Source: Pusillimonas sp. DMV24BSW_D (GTDB taxonomy: Bacteria; Pseudomonadota; Gammaproteobacteria; Burkholderiales; Burkholderiaceae_B). Taken from it: 64,000 nt of DNA. Made by a program: the position numbers and the translations under genes. The stretch spans positions 2,604,001 to 2,668,000 of the forward strand of contig NZ_CP049990.1 in NCBI RefSeq assembly GCF_011388195.1. The letters are read 5' to 3'. Under the pieces are notes generated by a model. That model was given only the letters and a program-made list of their open reading frames with translations. It searched no databases and had not been told where the DNA came from. Position 1 is the first letter of the stretch; each line of letters begins with the position of its first letter. This document shows, one piece after another, positions 59,181-64,000 of the stretch.

Positions 59181-60665
59181 CTAGGCTTCATCGCTGAACC
59201 AATGCGCTCGCGCTTTCATGATCAATTCACTGGCTTCTTTTTCATCAAGTTCGCACATTTCCGACAACTCATCGGTAGCGAGTTCCGCCAAATCATCACG
59301 CGAAAACACTTCATGCTCAGCCAGGCGGGCAGCCAGCTCTGGGGTCATCCCTTCCAGCTCAAGCAACTCAGGTTCGGTACGCTGCACGCGCTCTTCCTGG
59401 GCGATTGCCTCGGTAAGCAAGGCGTTTCGGGCCCGGGAACGCAACTCATTGACCGTATCCTCGTCGAACGCCTCGATATCCAGCAATTCCTGGATCGGCA
59501 CATACGCCACTTCCTCAAGGCCGGTAAACCCTTCATCTATAAGGATATCGGCCACTTCTTCATCAACATCTAACCTGCTCATAAACATCTGACGCAACTC
59601 GGTACGCTCTTGCTCAAGGCGGCTTTGACTTTCTTCCGGCGTCATGATGTTGATCTGCCAGCCCGTCAGTTCCGAGGCCAAACGAACATTTTGGCCACGA
59701 GACCCGATTGCCTTGGGCAGGTTCTCTTCATCCACCACAACGTCCATGGCATGTTTGTCTTCATCGACAACGATCGACTCAACGGTTGCCGGTGCCAACG
59801 CACCAATGACAAATTCGGCGGGGTCTTCCGACCACAAAACGATGTCTACTTGCTCGCCGCCCAGTTCATTACGAACTGCGGTTACACGAGAACCACGCAT
59901 TCCCACGCACGTGCCGATTGGATCGATACGTTTATCGTAGGCCACCACCGCAATCTTGGCCCGCACACCCGGGTCGCGAGCGGCGGCTTTAATTTCAAGC
60001 AAACCTTGTTCGATTTCCGGCACTTCGTTCTCAAACAACTGACGAATGAAGTCGGGCGCCGTGCGCGACAAAATAACCTGCTGCCCTCGTGCTGAATGAT
60101 CAACGCGCAGCACCCAGGCACGAATACGATCGCCCACACGGATGTTTTCTTTCGGGATCATTTCAGAGCGGGGCAGGCGCGCTTCGATTTTGCCGGCCTC
60201 GATAATGACATCACCTTTATCGATACGTTTAACCGTACCGGAGATAATGGTTTCGCCGCGCTCAAGGAAATCATTCAACAATTGCTCACGCTCCGCATCG
60301 CGGATACGCTGCAAAATTGCCTGTTTGGCAGCTTGGGCGCCAATACGCCCGAACTCCACAGGCTCAAGCGGCTCTTCAATATACTCGCCCACTTCAATAT
60401 CGGGCACGATTTCCTGAGCTTCGGAAAACAACTCCTGTTGATCCGGCTCTTGAAGACCGGCCTCGTCGGGCACAACCAGCCAACGCCGATACCCCTCGTG
60501 CGAACCTGTGTCCCTATCAATCGAGACACGAATGTCGGCGTCTTCCTTGAAACGCTTTTTCATAGCCGAAGCCAACGCGTTCTCAAGCGCACCAAAAACC
60601 ACTTCGCGTGGTACGTTTTTCTCACGCGCCAAGGCGTCAACCAACAGAAGAATTTCGCGACTCAT
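59181..60665 (-). CDS. nusA: Transcription termination/antitermination protein NusA
   Basis: RNA-polymerase-binding factor of 494 residues. The N-terminal polymerase-binding domain (1-130) is followed by S1 (about 135-200), two KH domains (with [14 protein letters not shown] and [13 protein letters not shown]) and two acidic helix-hairpin-helix repeats (about 365-490). It acts in pausing, termination and antitermination. It overlaps rimP by four bases. Because it modulates hairpin-dependent termination, the terminator-like leader before rimP could be an autoregulatory target. Confidence 0.97.
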   Translation of the reverse strand: MSREILLLVDALAREKNVPREVVFGALENALASAMKKRFKEDADIRVSIDRDTGSHEGYRRWLVVPDEAGLQEPDQQELFSEAQEIVPDIEVGEYIEEPLEPVEFGRIGAQAAKQAILQRIRDAEREQLLNDFLERGETIISGTVKRIDKGDVIIEAGKIEARLPRSEMIPKENIRVGDRIRAWVLRVDHSARGQQVILSRTAPDFIRQLFENEVPEIEQGLLEIKAAARDPGVRAKIAVVAYDKRIDPIGTCVGMRGSRVTAVRNELGGEQVDIVLWSEDPAEFVIGALAPATVESIVVDEDKHAMDVVVDEENLPKAIGSRGQNVRLASELTGWQINIMTPEESQSRLEQERTELRQMFMSRLDVDEEVADILIDEGFTGLEEVAYVPIQELLDIEAFDEDTVNELRSRARNALLTEAIAQEERVQRTEPELLELEGMTPELAARLAEHEVFSRDDLAELATDELSEMCELDEKEASELIMKARAHWFSDEA

Positions 60666-61150
60666 CGCTTTTTACCCTTGAAATCAAGTACGGGATCCAG
60701 TTTGGCACGATCAATGTCGTCCAACGTAAAACTAAGCTCCTCAGCCGGGCTTTTCTTTGATTTTGGCTCGAGTTCGAGCCGAAAAGCCAACGGGGAAGAA
60801 CCACCTGCATTCTCATCGACACGCAAAATTCCGGCAAAAACCTTGCGATTATTAACCGGCTGGCGCAACCGAATTTCGATTCGTTCGTTAGCGAATCGAA
60901 AAAAATCCTGTTCCTGGCGAAGCGGCCGGTCAACGCCCGGCGACCCCACCTCAAGACGTTGATAATCGATATTTTCAACTTCGAAAACGCGGGACAGCTG
61001 CTTGGAAACCATTTCGCAGTCTTCTATTCGCACACCACCCGGTCGGTCGAGCGTGATACGCAACAAACCCATGGGCGCACGTTCGATGTCGACGAGCTCC
61101 AAGTCGGTACCATGCAAGACTTCCTGCGTTAATGCGAACAGATCTGCCAT
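60662..61150 (-). CDS. rimP: Ribosome maturation factor RimP
   Basis: Needed for 30S subunit assembly. It has 162 residues. [23 protein letters not shown] and [21 protein letters not shown] are typical of the N-terminal domain, followed by [10 protein letters not shown] and a C-terminal Sm-like part. There is no Shine-Dalgarno sequence: the ATG is preceded by TTTTTTTTTGAATTT, the tail of a terminator-like hairpin. It is the first gene of the rimP-nusA-infB-rbfA-truB-typA unit. Confidence 0.95.
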   Translation of the reverse strand: MADLFALTQEVLHGTDLELVDIERAPMGLLRITLDRPGGVRIEDCEMVSKQLSRVFEVENIDYQRLEVGSPGVDRPLRQEQDFFRFANERIEIRLRQPVNNRKVFAGILRVDENAGGSSPLAFRLELEPKSKKSPAEELSFTLDDIDRAKLDPVLDFKGKKR

Positions 61151-61156
61151 AAATTC

Positions 61157-61182
61157 AAAAAAAAAGGGCTGTACACCAGCCC
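61157..61182 (-). terminator. Terminator-like hairpin just before rimP (possible attenuator)
   Basis: On the minus strand GGGCTG-GTGTA-CAGCCC is followed by nine T and then, six bases later, by the rimP ATG. It lies between the likely operon promoter (61316-61324) and the first gene, so it can only be passed by read-through or regulated antitermination. Confidence 0.75.
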
Positions 61183-61203
61183 ACTGTTATTACGCCTTCA
61201 AAA

Positions 61204-61229
61204 GGTTCGAGCAAATATTTTGCCCAACC
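61204..61229 (-). promoter_or_regulatory. Leader hairpin of the rimP-nusA transcript
   Basis: On the minus strand GGTTGGGCAAA pairs with TTTGCTC(G)AACC through eleven base pairs with one bulge and one wobble, then TTTT. It sits upstream of the terminator-like hairpin in the same leader. Two G-rich repeats (GTCTTATGG and GTCTTATAGG) precede it. Confidence 0.4.
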
Positions 61230-61315
61230 TATAAGACCCATAAGACACACTCAAAAATGCGTCGCTATACGATCGCCTGTTGCGGCCGAAAACTATATAG
61301 CTGGTAAAGCCCTAT

Positions 61316-61324
61316 ATTCTAACA
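61316..61324 (-). promoter_or_regulatory. Likely extended -10 promoter of the rimP-nusA-infB operon
   Basis: On the minus strand TGT-TAGAAT forms an extended -10 about 50 bases after the rluB stop. No good -35 is seen 17 bases upstream. Transcription would begin near 61309 and produce a leader of about 160 bases. Confidence 0.45.
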
Positions 61325-61372
61325 GATTTTCATAGAAATTCCTGTTTTCACGAAGGCTTACGCAAAAAAACT

Positions 61373-62929
61373 TTATTTCAGCACGCCCAGACGAGACTCA
61401 TGTGCCGACGCACCTTTGGGCTGCCAATCATCTCCCTTCGCCGGCCCGCGCCCGCCTTTGTTCCCGCGACCGGGACGAGCGGCTTTGGGTGCCCCTGGGC
61501 GCGCATTGCGCGGTGCCGCTTTGCGAGATGATGTCGGCCCTGCGACCGCAGCGGGCTGCTTACGCCCTTTACGTTTTTTATTCTTATTGCCTCCTAGGCC
61601 TTCAGGGTGACCATTGGGCAACCCACCGGATAACGTTAAGCCCGTGCCGTAGGGATCCGAAGGATACGAGGCACCCGTTGCCGCCGCCACGCGTCCTCCG
61701 GACAATTTGCCCCGCCGGCTGATTTTCGCTCCGCTTAAACCATTGCGCTCCAATGTGCCAAACCCGGGCGGTAATGCGCTATCGTGCGAGATAGGCTGTT
61801 GCGAGCTACGCCCGCGCCGGCCTTGAGGCTGCTCTTCGCCATCGCGAATCAGGCCAAACTTAACCATCAACGCAGTGACCAACGTTGCGTCAAGCTCCTC
61901 CCAACGGCCCCGGCGCAAATTGCGGGGAAGGATAATTTCACCAAAACGCGTACGAATAAGGCGGCTGACTGTCACACCGACCGCTTCAAACATACGTCGC
62001 ACTTCACGATTCCGGCCTTCGGTTAGCGTAACGCGGTACCAACGGTTACTGCCCTCACCGCCAAGAAACTCGAGCGAACCAAACTTTGCTTCACCGTCGT
62101 CTAACTGAATTCCCTTCACCAGCGACTTTTGTTGCGCTTCATCCAACTCACCCAAAACGCGCACGGCATATTCCCGCTCTGCACCATAACGAGGATGCAT
62201 CAAACGATTAGCCAAGTCACCGGACGTCGTCAAAATAAGCAGACCCTCGGTATTTAGGTCGAGCCGCCCGACAGACAGCCATTTACCTACTTTCATTTTG
62301 GGCAATCGGGCAAAAACATTGGCACGACCCGCGGGATCATCATGACTGACAATCTCACCGGCAGGTTTATGATAAAGAATGACGCGCGGCGGCTTGGCCG
62401 GATTCCTGCGCGTAATGGGTTTCCCATTAACCCGAACCTGGTCGTTTGGCTTGACGCGCTGGCCGATATGGGCCGGTTCGCCGTTAACCGAAACACGACC
62501 TGCAATAATCAGTTCCTCCATTTCACGGCGGGACCCGATGCCGGCATCGGCCAGCACCTTGTGCAGCTTCGGCGCAATAGCATCGCTACCTAAATACTTG
62601 CTGAGACGCTGCTCGGTTTTCTGTGCGGTATCAAGATAAGCTAGCGCGTTGTCGCTGTCTCCGTCAGGAGCATCAACCTTTTTACGCGGTTTGCGGGGCG
62701 TACGTTTATTTGTACTCCTGGGTTGCTGGGGTGCGCTCTGCTCGGCTTTCGGAGGCGCCTCACCCGCTTCAACCGTCGAATTTTGATCGGTTACTTCCGC
62801 ATCGCCCCGACGACGTCGAAAAGGGGTACGCAGCTTTCGCCCTCGCCCTTTCGCGTTCGACGTGTTTTCTTTATTTTCGTTTTGGACGTCGATACCCTGC
62901 TTGGGCATCTCGGTGGTGGATTCGTTCAT
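61373..62929 (-). CDS. rluB: 23S rRNA pseudouridine synthase RluB family
   Basis: Pseudouridylates helix 89 region position 2605 of 23S rRNA in E. coli terms. The 518-residue protein has an S4 RNA-binding domain (about 121-168) and the RsuA/RluB catalytic domain with Asp 224 in GRLDLNTEG. It is far longer than the usual 290 residues: a 110-residue basic N-terminal extension and a C-terminal tail of about 150 residues rich in Gly, Arg, Lys and Pro, both probably disordered RNA-binding tails. It lies 21 bases after scpB. Confidence 0.93.
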   Translation of the reverse strand: MNESTTEMPKQGIDVQNENKENTSNAKGRGRKLRTPFRRRRGDAEVTDQNSTVEAGEAPPKAEQSAPQQPRSTNKRTPRKPRKKVDAPDGDSDNALAYLDTAQKTEQRLSKYLGSDAIAPKLHKVLADAGIGSRREMEELIIAGRVSVNGEPAHIGQRVKPNDQVRVNGKPITRRNPAKPPRVILYHKPAGEIVSHDDPAGRANVFARLPKMKVGKWLSVGRLDLNTEGLLILTTSGDLANRLMHPRYGAEREYAVRVLGELDEAQQKSLVKGIQLDDGEAKFGSLEFLGGEGSNRWYRVTLTEGRNREVRRMFEAVGVTVSRLIRTRFGEIILPRNLRRGRWEELDATLVTALMVKFGLIRDGEEQPQGRRGRSSQQPISHDSALPPGFGTLERNGLSGAKISRRGKLSGGRVAAATGASYPSDPYGTGLTLSGGLPNGHPEGLGGNKNKKRKGRKQPAAVAGPTSSRKAAPRNARPGAPKAARPGRGNKGGRGPAKGDDWQPKGASAHESRLGVLK

Positions 62930-62950
62930 AAGTAAAAAGCAAACTCCGTT

Positions 62951-63607
62951 TTAATCAGAACTGCGTGTCGGCGAATCGGCTTCGCCTGTTTGTGATAAAT
63001 CTTCTGAAGTGTCTGTCTCGATTTCATCAGCCCTTTCCATCGCCTGATCCGCCTGCTCACCAAGATCAAGACCCTCAAGAACATCCAGCGCCTCGTTCGA
63101 CTCAACGGCAGGTAACTCGTCGAGCGAGCGTAAACCGAGATCATCCAGAAACTGTTTTGTCGTGCCAAACAAAGCCGGGCGACCGGGAGCATCACGATGC
63201 CCCAAGACTTCAATCCAACTGCGCTCCTCGAGCGTACGGATGATCTGAGACGACACTGTGACACCACGAATGTCTTCGATGTCGCCCCGGGTGACCGGTT
63301 GACGCCAAGCGATGATCGCAAGCGTTTCCAGAACCGCTCTGGAATAACGAGGAGGCTTCTCGGGATTAAGGCGTTCAAGGTATCGCTGCATTTCAGGGCG
63401 GCTTTGAAAACGCCAGCCACTTGAAAGAGATACCAGTTCAAGACCCTTTTCTGCCCAGTCTAGCTGCAACAGAGACAACAACCTGCGGATGTCATCGGGA
63501 GAGACTTCCTCCGATGCAAAAAGTTTTCGCAGCTCTGTTGTGGACAACGGTGCATCGGCACACAATAGCGCCGTTTCAAGCACCCGTATGATTTCGTTAT
63601 CTGTCAT
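62951..63607 (-). CDS. scpB: Segregation and condensation protein ScpB
   Basis: Winged-helix subunit of the SMC-ScpAB chromosome condensin. It has 218 residues: two winged-helix parts (about 1-75 and 90-165, with [22 protein letters not shown] typical of the second) and a long acidic tail. I chose the ATG at 63607 from the family start; an in-frame upstream start at 63658 lacks support. scpA is not in the window; the next upstream feature is the divergent initiator tRNA. Confidence 0.93.
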   Translation of the reverse strand: MTDNEIIRVLETALLCADAPLSTTELRKLFASEEVSPDDIRRLLSLLQLDWAEKGLELVSLSSGWRFQSRPEMQRYLERLNPEKPPRYSRAVLETLAIIAWRQPVTRGDIEDIRGVTVSSQIIRTLEERSWIEVLGHRDAPGRPALFGTTKQFLDDLGLRSLDELPAVESNEALDVLEGLDLGEQADQAMERADEIETDTSEDLSQTGEADSPTRSSD

Positions 63608-63692
63608 GTATTTGAATGAATTTAATTTTACGCTGTAATTGAAATAAGTGCACAACATTCAATAAAACATTGTGCACTATTTACCACGCGAC

Positions 63693-63721
63693 TTGCTATG
63701 ACCGTAATAGTACGTTAATAT
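63693..63721 (+). promoter_or_regulatory. Likely promoter of tRNA-fMet
   Basis: TTGCTA (63693-63698) and TAATAT (63716-63721) are separated by exactly 17 bases and end 13 bases before the mature tRNA. Each matches four of six consensus positions. Confidence 0.5.
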
Positions 63722-63734
63722 TATGTTTTCCAGA

Positions 63735-63811
<77 letters not shown>

Positions 63812-63823
63812 AGAATCTGCACT

Positions 63824-63850
63824 AAAGCCTGCTTAACAGCAGGCTTTTTT
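63824..63850 (+). terminator. Rho-independent terminator after tRNA-fMet
   Basis: AAAGCCTGC (63824-63832) pairs with GCAGGCTTT (63839-63847) around the loop TTAACA, followed by further T. It begins 13 bases after the tRNA end. Confidence 0.9.
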
Positions 63851-63901
63851 GTTTGCAGCGTTACCGGCGAAAGCAACGCACGGTTCATTACTAATAAAAA
63901 T

Positions 63902-64000
63902 TTATAAATCAGAAGGCGTGCCAGGCCCCTGCCGCTCAAGCGCCCGCGCTTTGGCAAGTGCAACCCCCATTACTCCCACACAAGCGGCAGGAGTTTGACC
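63902..64000 (-). CDS. C-terminal end of an unidentified protein, cut by window edge
   Basis: An open frame of 32 codons runs from the right edge to a TAA at 63902-63904. It ends in a mildly basic, Ala-rich stretch KARALERQGPGTPSDL. The length is too short to identify a family or be sure it is coding; it is listed because it is open to the edge, in a plausible place (convergent with the tRNA), and leaves a usual gap before the terminator. Confidence 0.3.
   Translation of the reverse strand, partial: GQTPAACVGVMGVALAKARALERQGPGTPSDL

Overview
This window reads as an ordinary core-chromosome segment of a beta-proteobacterium of the order Burkholderiales, most likely family Alcaligenaceae (the Bordetella / Pusillimonas / Castellaniella / Advenella neighbourhood). 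The reasons are the gene order scpB-rluB-rimP-nusA-infB-rbfA-truB-typA, a priB gene between rpsF and rpsR, a two-domain ArgA, FolE2 as the GTP cyclohydrolase, the hpnCDE squalene set, and a glycosyltransferase/deacetylase cluster of lipopolysaccharide-core type joined to dnaE. Base composition is moderate and even. I see no insertion sequence, prophage, CRISPR array or integron, and no stretch longer than about 300 bases lacks a gene. The genus assignment is inference from protein flavour and synteny.

Layout, left to right. 1-11.8 kb (minus strand): hrpA, dnaE, then five tightly coupled glycan genes (GT4, deacetylase, GT2, GT4, second deacetylase cut by the left edge). 11.8-13.5 kb (plus): argA and yggX, closed by a strong bidirectional terminator. 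13.6-19.4 kb (minus): potFGHI putrescine importer, an ArsC/Spx-like protein, rpiA, phoU. 19.4-25.9 kb (minus): alr, an SDR protein with an altered active site, radA, an FtsX-type permease and kdkA. 26.0-29.1 kb (plus): hpnC-hpnD-hpnE for squalene (hopanoid precursor) synthesis. 29.1-33.4 kb (minus): alaC-hom-thrC and crcB. 33.5-37.2 kb (plus): a Mth938-domain protein, bcp, a PIN-PhoH protein, pdxA. 37.2-41.1 kb (minus): dnaB, the rpsF-priB-rpsR-rplI ribosomal operon, folE2. 41.3-44.4 kb (minus): xseB-ispA-dxs (isoprenoid supply for squalene and quinones). 44.7-45.8 kb (plus): a Rieske oxygenase. 45.8-47.6 kb (minus): sseA and a DMT permease. 47.8-48.6 kb (plus): htpX behind a heat-shock-type promoter. 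48.7-52.2 kb (minus): a dienelactone-hydrolase-family protein and polA. 52.2-52.9 kb (plus): a LOG-family protein whose start codon overlaps that of polA. 53.0-63.6 kb (minus): scpB-rluB, then rimP-nusA-infB-rbfA-truB-typA. The right end holds the initiator tRNA on the plus strand and the last codons of an unidentified minus-strand gene.

Functionally this is housekeeping: replication and repair (dnaE, dnaB, polA, priB, radA, xseB), translation and its factors, cell-envelope precursors (alr, kdkA, the LPS-core-like cluster, dxs/ispA/hpnCDE), amino-acid synthesis (argA, hom, thrC, alaC) and polyamine uptake. I did not find a clearly new multi-gene system. The points most worth a second look are regulatory: a terminator-like hairpin wedged between the rimP promoter and the rimP start codon with a possible antiterminator pairing; two tandem hairpin-plus-T-tract elements in the leader of the Rieske oxygenase together with regularly spaced GTAC-centred sites; a near-perfect sigma-32 -10 element before htpX; and the back-to-back polA/LOG start codons. 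The SDR protein that has lost the canonical catalytic Tyr, and the stop-start-coupled glycan cluster, are the most unusual coding features.
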